From the NCBI GenBank assembly GCA_013433145.1, contig CM024175.1:1491016-1555015 (forward strand): 64,000 nucleotides of DNA, written 5' to 3'. Both the position numbers and the translations under genes were made by a program. Below the pieces are notes generated by a model. The model was given only the letters and a program-made list of their open reading frames with translations, was not told where the DNA came from and ran no database searches. Origin of the DNA: Ascaris suum. Taxonomy: Eukaryota > Nematoda > Chromadorea > Rhabditida > Ascarididae. Positions 38,724 to 52,138 of the stretch are shown here, in pieces; positions within the stretch are counted from its first letter, which is position 1; each line of letters opens with the position of its first letter.

Positions 38724-41700
38724 CTAGTATCCAGCCGGAGTTCGTGGTATCGGACAATGGCTGCAGTCTCCATCTGCACCGTCGATCCCAGGAAAGCCAG
38801 GCTGAAGACACAATCTTAAGTGACAGAAAAGAATGCAGTACAAGTAATGAGATGTAGAATGGTAAATAATGGTAAATGTTGAAATTTAGGAAGTAGATCG
38901 TACCAAAATATTCGAGAAATCTGTTTAGTGTTTATTGGTCAACTAGATGAACTACAGACTAATCCGAAGCTAGCATTTTAGTACCATCGTTTGGTCAAGA
39001 GTGAAGCAAGAGAAACAAACCGGCCCATCCAGTCCTTTGCAGCCGTTTGCACCCGGCAGTCCTTTATCTCCGGGTGGACCAGGTGGCCCAGGTATACCGT
39101 CCAGACCAGGAGGACCACAGGGTCCTTTTGGTCCCATTAGACCTGGCAGTCCTGGTGGTCCAGGAGGACCTATCGGCATCAAAACTTTGATCAATTCACC
39201 AGGCAATCCACAGGGTCCCTTCGGTCCCATTATTCCACATGGGCCTAAAACATGCTTCCCAGCGACATAACGCACATTTTGATATCTTGTTACATCTTTT
39301 GCATCGTCCTCCATTACAGTGGCGAAATGAAATTGGCATAGTATGTTGACTATATAAGAGAAAGACATCGCAAAACAAGGTGTATGCACTGCTCAGTTAA
39401 GCAACCATCAATTTGCTGTCGTTCCTTGAATAAATGGCCAGAGGGATCACTTTCATGAAACATCGGAAAGCGACCGTCCATACTTATTCCTATTCCTATT
39501 ATGAATCATCCAGTGTTCACGAGTATTGAGAGGAAGAGGTTTAATTCAAAGAGCGTTTCATTAACGAGGGGCTTTTTATTGAATAAACTGGTGACGTCAC
39601 ACATTTCTATCGGTGAAAACAGCGAAGTGAAGGTAAACATGGTTACTTAGGAAACTACACACTAATAAAATTAAAGAATCAGATGCAGCTGCTATTGTTA
39701 CCAGAAAAGAAGTAACGTCAACCTTCGCTATCCTCCACAATTTCTAGCAAAGCCGATAGGTCTACCATGATGGTATCTGTTGAATATGCAAAATGCTGTA
39801 ATGCATCATCTACCGTTCCAAACACATTCAACCACTTCATTATTTCAAAGTGTTTGGCTTCAAAGCACCTGCCAGTATTTGGCTTATGCACTAGCAGGGT
39901 GGCCTATGGTTCATGAAAGTTGTCTCGTGAAGGCAAAAGTTTGTCTTTAAATAGCGCCTATCTATAATTATGGGAATTTCAAGCATGCTGTGCCTCATAG
40001 AAACCACAGCATTCTATATAATAGCGAAAAGCATATCTTTGTTCGCAGTTTATTATAAAATAGCTAGTTATTGCTGTAACAAATTTATAGTCCGTGATGT
40101 TGCATGTAGGTAGTTTTTTATTACATCTTCGAGGAAGCAGTTCATGAGGCAAGCATCTGTGTAATCAATGACGTGATTGGAGAACTGAATTCCCTGCATT
40201 TGCATAGGCTCTTTGAAAACGCCTGTAAAATGCCATATGGTTATGGTTACCTGGAGGTCCCATTGGACCACGATCTCCGCATTCGCCCGGTAGACCTGGG
40301 ATACCGTCGATGCCTGGCAATCCACAAGGTCCCGGTGGTCCTTTTGGTCCCATTACTGGAAGAAATGCATTGCTTTAGTCGTCTTTTCACAGGCTTTTTG
40401 ACAGCGAATAAAGCTGGTCTTCAAAGATTGTTATGCGGTGATTTTGCAACGATGTTTGCTCATTATTTTCATCGATCACAAGAAAGGATTATATGTGAAA
40501 GCAACAAAGTCATATATGCCAATAGATGTTTGAGGTCAGTACTTATTGCTATGAGCGTTGAGTGGAGCACAGCTACAAATTCGAAAGGAAAGAGATCTCA
40601 AAATCACTCATTTAACATGCTATTTCACAGAAATAGATTCAAATGAGCTTTTGTACCCTTTCTCAACATTTCTAGACTATGAGTTGATTGACAACATGAT
40701 AAAATTCTAAATAACAAAGCATTAGCTGAAAAATGACTTAGCACCTCCTCGTGGCCCAGCCGGAGCCTCTGGACAAATGTAGCACCAATCGATAGGCGGC
40801 GGTGGCTGATTGGGTGCATCCATACCTGGCATACCACGTGCACCTGGCCTGCCATCTTCGCCGCATTCTCCTAGATCAGCAAATTTGTTTTATTCGTACG
40901 CTTGATTTTATCCGGGAAGAGCTTTTTAAAATCTCAGCTAAAAGGAATTTAAAATGCAAAAGGCAGAGAGCTACGGTTGGAATAATCCTGTATTTCAGCG
41001 TCTGGATTATTTCGTAATTTTATTATGCGTCTGTTTGAATTTCAGTTGTATTGCATTGTATTGCATCGCCGTTAAGCAGCTTTATTCAGAAGCGAACTTC
41101 CTTCTCCTAAGTTCACTAGGGTAACATCAGGCTTGTACACACATATCCATGTATGCACATATCTATTTGCCTGTCTGCCTCACAAACCGACTACGACACG
41201 TTCTATAAGCTGAATTCGAAGTGCATCGATGTGCAGTTGACACTACAGTAGAGCGTACTTTTCCGCCCGGTATTTGAGGGTATGGAGCGTTGCTCGCTAT
41301 TTTTCACAACAGTTGCAATGTACAGAACGTATTCCTATTCCATTCAAAACCTCAGGCTGCTTTCATGCACATGCAGCCCCATATTTCCCTTGTATGCGCT
41401 CGAGCGCAACACATCTGACAACGCAGAGAAACGATGAAGACATCAAATATAACGCAAATCGCGGTAAAATCTTGCCAATGGATGGCAATACCTCAACTAT
41501 GCGTAAATGAAAGCGCGTAATTGCCACTGCCATCGTGCAAGCGTGTAAGGCAGCCTAGCTACCTTGCGTGGCAACTCTTAGAAGATAATATATGCATTGC
41601 ACGATGCCTTGAAAGAAAGGAAAATATTTCGACACACAACTCATAGGCAGAAAAAGACATACCCTGATCGCCAGGTGGCCCTGGGGGTCCTGGCGGTCCA

Positions 41701-44194
41701 ACGCCACATGAGCAGCAACTTATTTGAGGAGGTGTAACATAGCTGATTGAATGACTTCTCTGAAATAAAAGCTCTCAAAATATCATTTCTTCTCTGATGA
41801 GGAACATTACGTGGGCGTCCGGTTGCTGTCTCAAACTAGTGAAAAGACAGTCGATCTCAGCTAAGTGTTGAAGCATTCTCGTCAGAAATGAACGCCGTTT
41901 AGAAATGCCCGGAGGGGGCCGCAGCACTAAGAAATTCGTTCCAATAACCAAATTCGTTTAAATATGAGTGATTCGAAAGGCAAAAGGCCTAAGTAAGCTA
42001 CACGATAAGTTTCCCTCTTAGTTTCGAATATTAGGATCCGCGACAGTCTTCAACATACAACAGCTGCCATTGGGAACACTTTCGGAACGGGGAAGGAAGG
42101 AAGGGCCGAAAAGAATAATTTGGAAGCAAGCTTCCAGCAGCGGATAGTCTTACATTTAACAAATAGCAACTAATCAGCGAAGAAATACCGACATTTACTT
42201 GCTAACCGATTTAAAAGGGATTTCACTAGACAGATTTTCCTTGCAAAGCATCTTCCTTGGAATAAGTTAGGGAGAATAATGAATATAATGAGTTGCCTGG
42301 TAACATAGTTCAACGAATGCTTTAGACGTTAACTTTTGCAATTCGCCGACTGCGGCAAAAATCAGCCGACACGATATTCTTTATTGCACTTGGCGGAATC
42401 CTTCGTTTGAACGATTTCGTAGCGGTTAGTGCATGGAAATAGGAGCTGTATTTACTTGCTTAAGCTTAGCGAAGTTTGGGAACATTTCATGGAAATCGGA
42501 GTCGAATTGAAGTACAAAATATATCGATTGATGAATGTATCGTCATATAAATGCTAAAAAGTCTGTTTGTAGAAAACTTCCTGAATAAATGTGAGAGCCC
42601 ATTAAATCTATCCATACTGAAAGCCTGCAGAAGAGCGCTTGGGAAAAATAATTTGACATGTGGATGGACTTCGCACAAAAAACCAACCGTTCCACCGAGA
42701 ACCGATTTTGCTTCTCTCTGTGACGGTCTTCTAGAGCCATTTTCTTCATCCTCATCCTCATAAACGTAAACTGCTTCGACTTCGTCGTCTTCAGCCCGTT
42801 TTCTCCTGCGCTCTTTCGTCCGGTTAAAGCCATCTGTATCAACTTGATCGACTCTCCTCCAAAGAAGCTTTGATCGAGTGGCGCAGAAAGCAATTTCCTC
42901 CTGTCATCATGAAAATTTAGAGCATAGTCACTGCATATATGTAACCGCTTTGAACAAAGCAGTCTCGGTCGGAATACAACCTGAGAAATCTTATCCCAAA
43001 AGTCAGTTCTTTGAATTTACCTGCATAAGAAATGCGCTACTGATAAGCTGTGATCACAGTGACTCATCACCAGATGTTTACTGTAAGTGAGCTTGTACCA
43101 GATTGCTTCCTGAAGTCCTACCTAGCGACTCCACCGAGCACGCTCAGCGAGATGTGAACGGTGGAGTACGTCGGGACCCTCCTGTCAAGCGGAGCAATGG
43201 TGTTGAACCCTCCAACATCCGACGATGGACAGGAGACGAGCGGAAGACCTATTCTTCGAGCGAAGTTATGAGCCGAAACGGAAGCGAAATGAAGGGTTCT
43301 TTTTTTCGCAATGAATGAATGCTCTTTTAATTGAAGTAAATAACTAAGTAAATTAAATATAGGTATAAATATAAATGTAAATGTGAACGAATAGATGAAT
43401 AAATGAATGTGTAAATAACGCATAAGTGTGGCAATTGGGGAAAAAAAACTAAGAAGCAAACTGTGCCTCTGAGGTAAATATAACGATGTGCTAACCGAAA
43501 CTTCTGAGTGAAGAATATTTGCCTGTCTATATAAGAGTGGAACGAGGACAATGCAAGCAGCCACGGATAGCGTACCGATGACGGAACAGCAAAAAGCCAC
43601 CTGAAGGAAGCAACATGTACAATTCATAAGCTATGGATACGGAATATCAAATTTTGCACATATTTTCCATGTACTTGGTCATAATTCACTGATATATGTT
43701 TAAAGAAAAAACGGTTCCATTGACCTTTCAGAGATATTCATAGCCGCATTTGGCATTACTAAGCAGAAAGGTTTCGTCACTATTGTTTTAGAGATATCCT
43801 ACAAATTGTTTCATCGGTCGGAATTTTCAAAAATTTTTGGCGAATTTAAGATAGTTAGGAGCTGTTACACTTCAAATGCTTCGACTGCTATGGAGTTCGC
43901 TCGTTTCCATCATTCAAACACTTTTTAATGTGTGCGCTAAAAATAAAAGTCCAACTGATAGTAATCGCCTTCCAGTCTGGAAAAAAAAACATACTAGAAT
44001 AGAGCTAAACATTCAATCCAAAGATAATGCTTGAAAAGCCTTCAAACAGGTGCAAATGAAGAGCGTCTCAAGCGTGGTCCAGACTTACGAAACGCGGCCG
44101 GACGTTTACTAGTTACGAAAAACTGATAATAAGTAAATTCCCTTACCCACTGCATATGACGCGCCTCTATTAGCAGTTCCTCGTGATTCCTCAT
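38724..44194 (-). CDS. Cuticle collagen, 8 exons, 326 residues
   Basis: Structural protein of the nematode cuticle, made as a type II membrane precursor. Exons (5' to 3'): 44147-44194, 43496-43600, 42703-42900, 41663-41759, 40745-40870, 40251-40355, 39021-39244, 38724-38801; all phases agree. A membrane segment lies at residues 17-40 ([20 protein letters not shown]). A furin-type RRRKR is at 82-86 and an acidic EDEDEE patch at 99-104. Cys motifs CCSC (132-135), WCYIC (178-182) and CSHC (314-317) bracket the Gly-X-Y blocks, as in other cuticle collagens. A nine-residue interruption, ELIKVLMPI (243-251), breaks the long Gly-X-Y block, and single Cys occur within triplets. The product ends PRTPAGY. 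The exon 7/8 junction restores exact triplets (GLDGPPGFPGID), which supports that donor. The specific orthologue is not identified. Confidence 0.95.
43117..43325 (+). repeat. Dispersed repeat family 2, copy C, in a collagen intron
   Basis: GC-rich block within the intron between collagen exons 2 and 3. It shares catccgac followed by acaggagacgagc and an end with (t)aatgaatgctc with the block at 46096-46376. The plus-strand frame at 43103-43318 runs through it and looks derived from the repeat. Confidence 0.55.
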
Positions 44195-44195
44195 T

Positions 44196-44197
44196 CT
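44196..44197 (-). promoter_or_regulatory. Likely trans-splice acceptor of the collagen gene
   Basis: On the minus strand the sequence ccggctcag ends 1 nt before the ATG at 44194. The open frame extends further upstream, so an earlier start cannot be excluded, but the typical short collagen N-terminus favours this one. Confidence 0.4.
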
Positions 44198-46095
44198 GAG
44201 CCGGATGCCACTGAAATATTCCGTAAGCATAAAATTTTCCAAACAAGCAGCTTGAATTTTGCCTTCTCCGATAGCGTTCCATTTATGAGAGGAGAGCCAA
44301 TGAGAAAAATTCATAGGAATCGCTGAATGAAAACATCTGCGATAACCTATTTCGCAGAGGAGTAGATAATGATAATCTGCAGTCATTCTCTTCAATCAAT
44401 TTTCCAGCAAGTATCTCAAGTGAAACACAACAACTACAGCAAAATAACGCTCAAAATAGCACTAAACAACAGAGGAAAACAATATAGCACTTGAAATCTT
44501 ATGTCTAGTAATTTTTTATTCGCACAAAAATTGCCAACTGTGGTATAAAACGATATCAACAAGCATGTTGAGAAACATTCCAAAAACATAAATAACATTT
44601 GAATTAGTGGAAATATGTGAAAATAGGAATCATGAAGTTAACAAAGCATTTGCCTCAGGCAAGCAAACAATCCACCTAGCGGGCGTTAAGAAATCACAGA
44701 ATTAGATGTGCAATGGACGCTATCGACTTCTGATGACGCTGCATGTGAGCGCTTTTTCTTGAATGATTGAAACAAAGAACGATATAATTGGAGGATAAAT
44801 GGGTAAGTTAAAAAAAAAACACCACAATCGCTCGTGAAACAATAACGAACCCGTTCAACTCGTCAATAATCGCTCGTATAAGCGACACACTTTGCAATGC
44901 TTATTTACTCATCGATGCGATAGCACCGGTTTTTAGTTCGCTCGGCTAAATAAAAACCTTTCGAAAAGAATTATGACAAAGGCAAGCAAACAATTTTTAA
45001 ATTCAAGAGTGTTATTTTATCAGTCGTCGATGGTTGATTTATTAAGAGATTCTATAGAGAAGTAGTTAGATGCGGATTCGATTTTCATACTGGAGGAAAT
45101 TTTCAATTCCAGTGGAAAATTTACGTTCTTTGGAACAAGCTTTCGGGCTTTACACTACATTATATGGTATGATTTATTTATTCGGTTCAATTCAGGAATG
45201 TTTTTCCCCATAGAGAAATAATTTGGAATGATCAGATTTGCATGTACGCCGAAATGTTTTTTGTCTGCAATATATGTGTGATATAGAGAAATTTTCGTTG
45301 TGAAAAGTAGATGTATTTTTGGCTTCAGCCACCATCAATTTTTGCATCATTGATTTTGAAGCATGAGTTTCTTCATGCTCCATTAAATTAAGCGATCGAT
45401 ATCAGGTCATAAAGAATCAAATCTGAAATTGTTAATGCTGGTGGAAAAAGCAAGTCCAAGCAGGCTTTTGGCTTCCACATATTTTGAAGTCTATTAAGAT
45501 GAGGTTTTGTTGGGACACATAACATACAAACTGTTTTCGCTCATTCGGTGTCAGAGAGCTAAAGCTTTTTTGGATTATTACATTGCTTCAACACAAAAAG
45601 AGCTCATTTAACGCTCGTAAATAGAGCATCGCCCGATTTCGAATGCAAATTTCTCGGTAAGGGCGACCATAAAAATAGTGAAGCTGAATAGTTGAACCTG
45701 CAGACCTCTCCCAAAATGGAAGATTTTTGAATATGTTCTTTCGCAGATGCGACTCTTTCGATAGCTATGCAATGTGATCGTTCAACAAAGATACTTATGT
45801 TTTCATTGGCAACTTCAATGTATTAGACACTAAACAATGTGTATTACAATTTTCACAATAGGTTATATTTTGTAGCGCTACGTTAGTCGAGATTCTGGAA
45901 TTCATGGTTAACGATATTATTGAAATCCCGGACGTGGTAATCTTGTACGAAAAAATTAATAGCCGAAGGAAATATTCCAGTCACACCCATCAAATATATT
46001 CACAGAGATTATGACACAATTCGGGATGTAATAATCTTAAATGTAGCGTATTCGTCGTTTTGTATTGTCTATTGCGCGGTCGATTATGAAGCTCC
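44198..46095. other. Intergenic, no supported gene
   Basis: 5' flank of the collagen gene and AT-rich DNA beyond it. No exon with recognisable content. Confidence 0.5.
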
Positions 46096-46376
46096 GACCA
46101 GAGTTGTTGGCTCCGCTTAACCGAGCAGCCCCTCGCAGTACCCTCATCGGGACACGGGAGGCGGGATAAGTCCCGATATCAGAAGAGAAACGACGGTAAA
46201 TCCGCTCGTCAGCATCCGACGGGCAGGAGACGAGCCTAAACCCTAACCTTCAGATACCGATCTGTAAGAAGTACAGGCCAACCTAAAGACCGCTGGGCCA
46301 AGCGAATCAGAGGAGGATAGAGTAAAGCAGGTGGAAGTATTATGAAGAGAAATTTATTCGTAATGAATGCTCCGTT
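46096..46376 (+). repeat. Dispersed repeat family 2, copy D
   Basis: GC-rich block related to 43117-43325 (shared catccgac, caggagacgagc, then ttcgtaatgaatgctc). One frame near 46268-46318 reads STGQPKDRWAKRIRGG followed by a stop. This resembles the basic G-x-P-x-x-R-W tail seen at the end of some non-LTR reverse transcriptases, so the family could be 3' fragments of such an element. That is inference from a short match. Confidence 0.5.
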
Positions 46377-48764
46377 GATAAAAATAATAAATGTGGCACA
46401 TTGTTGGGACACTTATCACTGGATCCCTCACAACATTCTACAGGTTGTATAGAGTTGCCGTGAGTTCTTGTAGCGCATTGCGGTTTCGATAATTGCCGCA
46501 TATATAGGAAACCAGTTTCAACGAGTCGGAAAAAAAAAAACAATTACGCCACTAGTCACTACACGTTTCGCGAGCCTCCCTAATTTCATGTTGAAGTGCG
46601 CGTGCAAAATATAACCTTCAGCTTTATCGAATTGGTACTTGAAGTTGATTGTGTTCGAGTATAATGTGTTCTTCAAACTTCGCCGCTTCATTACAGCATC
46701 TTTTATTAATCCACCTTACATAAGTATATTTTACATTTAAGAAGTAAACAGTGAATTAACTACAGGCTTGATTTAAAAACATACAGCGTTGATTGGAATG
46801 AGGCTCTAAGTTTTGAACAGGATATTAGTGCATCTTTTGAGTTGACGCATCGATTTTACATGCCTAGCAATTAGAGAAACCTACGAATTGTGCAATTACC
46901 ATTGTTGTAATGCCGCCTAGATCGTATTTAGATAACGGGTATTTATGTAGTCGAACCTGTTAGCCTCAAGCTATGGACTTTAGAGACAACTCTAATGTGC
47001 TTTGCAACACATTTTTTAATTATCGCATAACGAGCAAATCGTCACCTATAACACCCGTGGCCATCAACTGAGCCTGAGAGGAACTAATACAGGAACTTTT
47101 GCACAAATTCGTCTGATGTACCGACTTACGATATATGTTGGGATAATATCATTTGACACCCCTCCCCCCCAACCCCACTCCAGCAAACTCCCACGCCACT
47201 ACAAATTATTTCATAGTACTATATGGCTATTGCGATTCCGATGGCGCAATTCAAGCAACATGGACAGAAGATGAGCGTTGCCGATGCAAAGGCTTTGTGT
47301 TTGAGGCTTCTGGAAGTAAAGCTTCAGATGGTTAAAATAGGTTCATAACATCTGTATGCAACGCCTAAACGGTGGACAGCGCAATCTGCAGAGAAAAAGC
47401 ATTTAATTAAAAAATTGACAGAGATTATTCAAGAAAACTTCGATTTATCGTCTTGCAGTTAACTTAGCAGTTCTCCTAATGCAATGATTCAATCAATACA
47501 AATACCAGTTCATTCTATAAGACGACATTTCATAGGTGTTTTCAGTGAAAGGAGAGCAAGGTAACACATGAAAGCGATAATGATCGGGTTACAGCGGACG
47601 AGTATATTTATGAACAAATAAGAGTGCTAATTATGGCAGTAGGTACGATTAGTTCGTAATAAAAATTTCCACCAAATTTCCCTCACAATACGCATTTCCT
47701 GTAGCAATAACAAAAAATAAAATTGAAATGTGGCAGTCATAAATTTTCGTTGAAGAAGATAGTGTTCCTTCTATTGAATCAAAAAAAAGCTCTGATATGT
47801 GGGCTTTTGAGCTCTTTGGATTGAAAAAGTTAGCAACTTTCATGCATTTCTTCGATTGAATCGAGAATCTGATCTTCTTCGCTAATACTCGTTTGTGTAT
47901 TCTGTTATGAAATATACCTTAGCTTATGCATTTATGATACCTTTTTGAAGCTTTAAGAACCAGTCTGACCCTCCTCAAAACTGGAAGAATATTGTGCCTA
48001 AACAGAAGAGGTAAGTCTTTATGGCACAATAGAACGTTACGCTTTTTCCACCTGTATCTTCGCAGTATTAGCTGTCCAGCAGATGCTGTTCTCGACGCAT
48101 TCAGCGACTTTCTCTTTTTTTAAATTTCTGTCCTTTTTTAATCGAATACAACAATGATGACCCTCGAATGAAATGCTTCGGTGTGCTAATCACGGATAGA
48201 CGATCAGCGTGATCTGCATGCCGTGAAGTGAAATTCATACTGCTTATGCTGTGCATCAGATGAGGACCGCAGGTGTTGCTGCCCTACTTTTCATTAATGC
48301 GATAACAACAGTTTTGTCATGATTATGTAATGGAACTAAGGATCGTAAAATGTTCAGCTGCAACTGAAGTTAGCGGTTGTACCTTAAATCATTGTGATGA
48401 CCATTTGCTTGTAATTTTTGGTGTTGCATTAACCGTATTCCTCGTTTGAAGACGTTTTCTTGCAGGAAAAAGTCCATCTCTATGCGAGGATAGATTATCA
48501 ATGCTAAAGGTCATTCTCACGAAAGCAATGTGCAATACGGCTGTGGCATAGTGATGGCAACCGATCAAAATTTCATTTGAGCGGCGCCTGACCGAAGGAC
48601 AGTTGAGACGAATGCATTACGAAGATTATTATTCGTGATTCCATCAGAAGTTGGTAAAGACAGAAGTGGAAAGCAAATGAAGTGAAGAAAATGGACAATC
48701 GAAATTCTTTAGTGTGAATGAAAGTACGGTATATCACATCGGTTGAAAGGGCGCATTAACTTTT
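46377..48764. other. Intergenic, no supported gene
   Basis: A C-rich tract lies at about 47161-47180. A 40-codon ATG frame at about 47222 (MAIAIPMAQFKQHGQKMSVA and onward) reads like protein but is too short and isolated to call. Confidence 0.4.
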
Positions 48765-49256
48765 GTGGGCGAACGATTTGAGACATGTCATTGCAGTCTG
48801 GAAACAAGTGGTAGTTTGATTCATTCGTATGGCCTGGACTGGATCGTTTTTTTTTTGCGCTTATCCAATGTGCGTCATTCTCTTTCCGACCATTCACTTC
48901 TATGTGAATGTTTTTTACACAACGCAAGCTTACATTTGAACAACCAGGCTATCCTTTGCCGATGTAACAATTATCTAGCAACAAACGTAATGCTACGGGG
49001 AGGAGATTTCACACAAAGGCAATTTTTTGAGCTTGTAAACTTCAGTGTAAAATCTTGCTGTGATGAAAAGATGTCAATCGCTGGAAGACCGACGGCATTC
49101 AACAGCATCGAAATTCGGTTTTTACCAAATGGCGATAACCGGTCAACATTTGTGAAATTCATTCAGCTACTGGAATTCAGTTTTTCTTCAGCAACAAATG
49201 AAAAAAGCGGTGAAAGTGGAAACTGGATTTCGAAAATAGTTCAATTTCGGAGCTAA
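48765..49256 (+). CDS. Hypothetical open frame, 163 codons (longest uninterrupted frame in the window)
   Basis: Opens with GTG and ends in TAA. It contains several Cys (CHCS, CECFLHN, ILCRCNN) and a polar C-terminal half. No domain or repeat is recognised. Opposite-strand frames are also long here, so unusually low stop density rather than coding may explain it. It could be a relic of a mobile element. Confidence 0.2.
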   Translation: MGERFETCHCSLETSGSLIHSYGLDWIVFFLRLSNVRHSLSDHSLLCECFLHNASLHLNNQAILCRCNNYLATNVMLRGGDFTQRQFFELVNFSVKSCCDEKMSIAGRPTAFNSIEIRFLPNGDNRSTFVKFIQLLEFSFSSATNEKSGESGNWISKIVQFRS

Positions 49257-52138
49257 ATTTGGTTGCTCATGAGCATCACTAGGACGAGATGTTTCAGCAT
49301 CACTGTTCACGACATTGAGAAACCACTGTTGTTTTGAGTAAAAGACATCGAGGAACGAATCAACGCTGGTTCTTCAATGCATAATACGTTCGCGGAAACA
49401 TTCAAGAATAAATGGTGCTCAGTCTACCTGGGTGGCGAATGCCTTAAGATATGTGATACTGTGCAATCGAGACATGAGTGGTCTTCATAAAATACTGTGG
49501 CAAATTGTGAACATATGTGCTTCAGCAAAAAAAGAACTTAGCTTGTGTAATCTTTATTGAAATTTTGCTGTTTTTTTACTCATTTTTTTTTGATCTCGGT
49601 ATTTCCTGGATCTTCATATGATCGTTATTCAAGTGCTCTTAATTTTACTTGACTGTTCAAAGCATGCGTAATGACAAAATCGGCAAACGCGCAGCTCGGG
49701 TAACGAAGGATCGAGGTTCTTAGGCCATCTCTATGTCGGCTACCAACTTTTGCGCATGCTGACGATACGCCGTTTGCCCACGACGCTAACAGTATGCCCT
49801 GTTTCTTCATTAACTAGCGCATCGTACGAACGATGCTCAGTTGTTTTCTAAGAGCGTCCGCGCTTTCATTGCTTATTGTGAGTTGTCCGTAAGGCGTTCA
49901 GCGGTGAGAATTTCAACTTTGCATGCTAAATAGACCAAAGTTTATTCCCTAGAAAATAAACTGCCTAAAAGCTGTGAACAGAAGTTCAACAATTCCGACA
50001 CTTAGAAAATATTGATCAAGGTTTTCGGCATAAGTAAAGTTTGCACTTTTGTGCACATCTATCTGCACTTCTCCTTTACAGTAATTATAAGATATAATTT
50101 AATTTAATTTCATCTCATGAAGGAAAAAAAAAAACGAATACAAAAAACATTAACGTCGAATGTGTTACGCTCTAAACATAGATCATGTCATATTCCATTC
50201 GATCAATGATTCAAGTTAATGTGCAACGTTGCGTTTAACATCGTTTAATATCCTATCAAATAGAATAGCATTACGCCCAAAAATTCATGAATATCATTAC
50301 ATCGCAAAACACTAAAAAAAAAAAACCGAAAAGGGCAATCAATGGCCTCCTGCTGATTGCCGCTTACGGATATGCTATCGGAACAAGAAGAATTTCTCCA
50401 AAAACCTCTAACCGTTTTCTTGCTGTTTTGTTCTCTCGTAAATTTTCAGAGAGCAGTTGGTTTTTTTTGGAAAGTGTTTCTTGTGATTTTTTAATGTTTT
50501 GCTTAGAAAAAAAGTTGCTTAGAAAATCAGCGTGTGTACTAGCATAGTGAGAATTATAAGGCAGTTTCTTGTGATTTCGTCCATAATTTCACAATAACAT
50601 TAATATATTCTGAGTGAAACATTGCATGCTGAAGAAGTATTCAAAAAAAATATGCCGATCTCTTAAACGGCCATATATTCGAATTCATGACGGAATTAAA
50701 AAAGTTTTGCAGGCAACTTATGATGAAATTCTTCAAAAAAAAAGAGAAAAGTCTAAGGAATCATTCCAACGATATTTTTAGTGGATGTTTTTGATACGTC
50801 CAACGATCTGATCCAACTCCATACAATCAGAATGTAATTTTTTGATGTCTTCTCTTCTTATTTTTTCGCAGATGAAAAATTATTGTTAGAGAATTGGAGT
50901 GGAATTAGCCGCGGTGAATTCTTTTGATTCAACACTTGCCATTAAATATTTGGTGAGTGAATTTGATAGAGAACCCGAATATTCGAAAATAATAAAAATG
51001 TATCTTACTTCCGGGCTAGTATCAGTTGAGACCATAGAAAACCGCAAAAGGCTATGTGCTGTTTGTTCAGTATCTTTTTTCGTGCATTCGATTAGCGAGG
51101 GGAAGGTTCTTCTTACCACTGAGCAACAGCTTTTCTCAACATTCATACTTTTGGCTCAGTAATAAAGAAGGCAAGGCAAACACTCAGGCTAAAAGGAAGC
51201 GAAGGGACTGGAAATCTCATTTCCTATGAATGCGCAGCTAAAGAATTCATTGGTTGCAATAGTAAGATTTTTCTTTTGTTTTTCCACAGGCAATTATCCG
51301 TTCGCAACTGCTTAACCCCACCTGTTGCGAAGGTGAGGAAACTTGTCTCTATTCATGCACGATATGCATAACATGAAGAAGAAGCTTCTATACAGGCGAG
51401 ATGACGTAGCTGGAGGTATGCTGCTTGATATTATTCATCCTGGCTGGTTCATTTGCGAGGATGACACAAGATAAGAAGCAAAAAAAGATTATTACTGTAG
51501 GCGCCTGAACTCTTCTTCCATTCCTCAATGTTTTGTATTCTTTGTGCTTCGTGGTTGCGTGACCATTTATGAAAATTTAGTAGTCGGCTGTTAACTTTTC
51601 AAAAATACTTCCGCTCATACCCATGTTTTCTTATATGAAATCCGGCTTTCTTCAGATTCTGTCATAATTAGCCTGCATTCAACTCGTTGGGACAATTATT
51701 GCCATTATGGTTGGCTATTCTGATTTTACACTTTAGCTGGGCTTATCGAATAGCTCTTTTCAGACCACCTTATTTTATTTCATGCTCCTCATGCTTTACG
51801 ATTATGTTTACCTATTTGTCTATTTATTGCAAATCTTTTTTTTTCCGTGGATGCTAACGTTGCAATCACCGAAAGATAAGTGATCTCTAGAAGAGCGCTG
51901 AGCACATTCTAGTGAAAATTTATCAGACGTCAGACACTTTATAATCTGTTAGAGACTTTATAGTCATCGAGAATTCCAAGTAGTCTCCTGCTACGTGAAA
52001 TGGGGAATATTTCAAAGTTTACTGTCTTTTTCAGGTGCGGTACGAGGTTTTGATATCTTCGTTTATGAGAGAGATCGCTACGTATGAGCAATCCTCTGCT
52101 GCATAGAGTCAGTTTTCGAATTTACAATCTATCTTTAG
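49257..52138. other. No resolved gene; scattered possible exons
   Basis: Small plus-strand stretches flanked by splice-like signals occur near 49345-49490 (IEERINAGSSMHNTFAETFK), 50873-50922 (EKLLLENWSGISR) and 51291-51400 (QLSVRNCLTPPVAKVRKLVS). They could belong to one plus-strand gene, but phases could not be linked and no family is recognised. Confidence 0.3.

Noticed and set aside
39001..39270. Pro/Gly-rich plus-strand frame opposite collagen exon 7
   Set aside because: Mirror image of the Gly-X-Y codons; the minus strand has the splice sites, signal-anchor and Cys motifs.
40173..40646. 157-codon plus-strand frame
   Set aside because: It runs across collagen exon 6 on the other strand and has no features of its own.
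42543..42893. 116-codon minus-strand ATG frame
   Set aside because: It is an out-of-frame reading of collagen exon 3; the correct frame gives the EEIAFCATR and RRRKR motifs.
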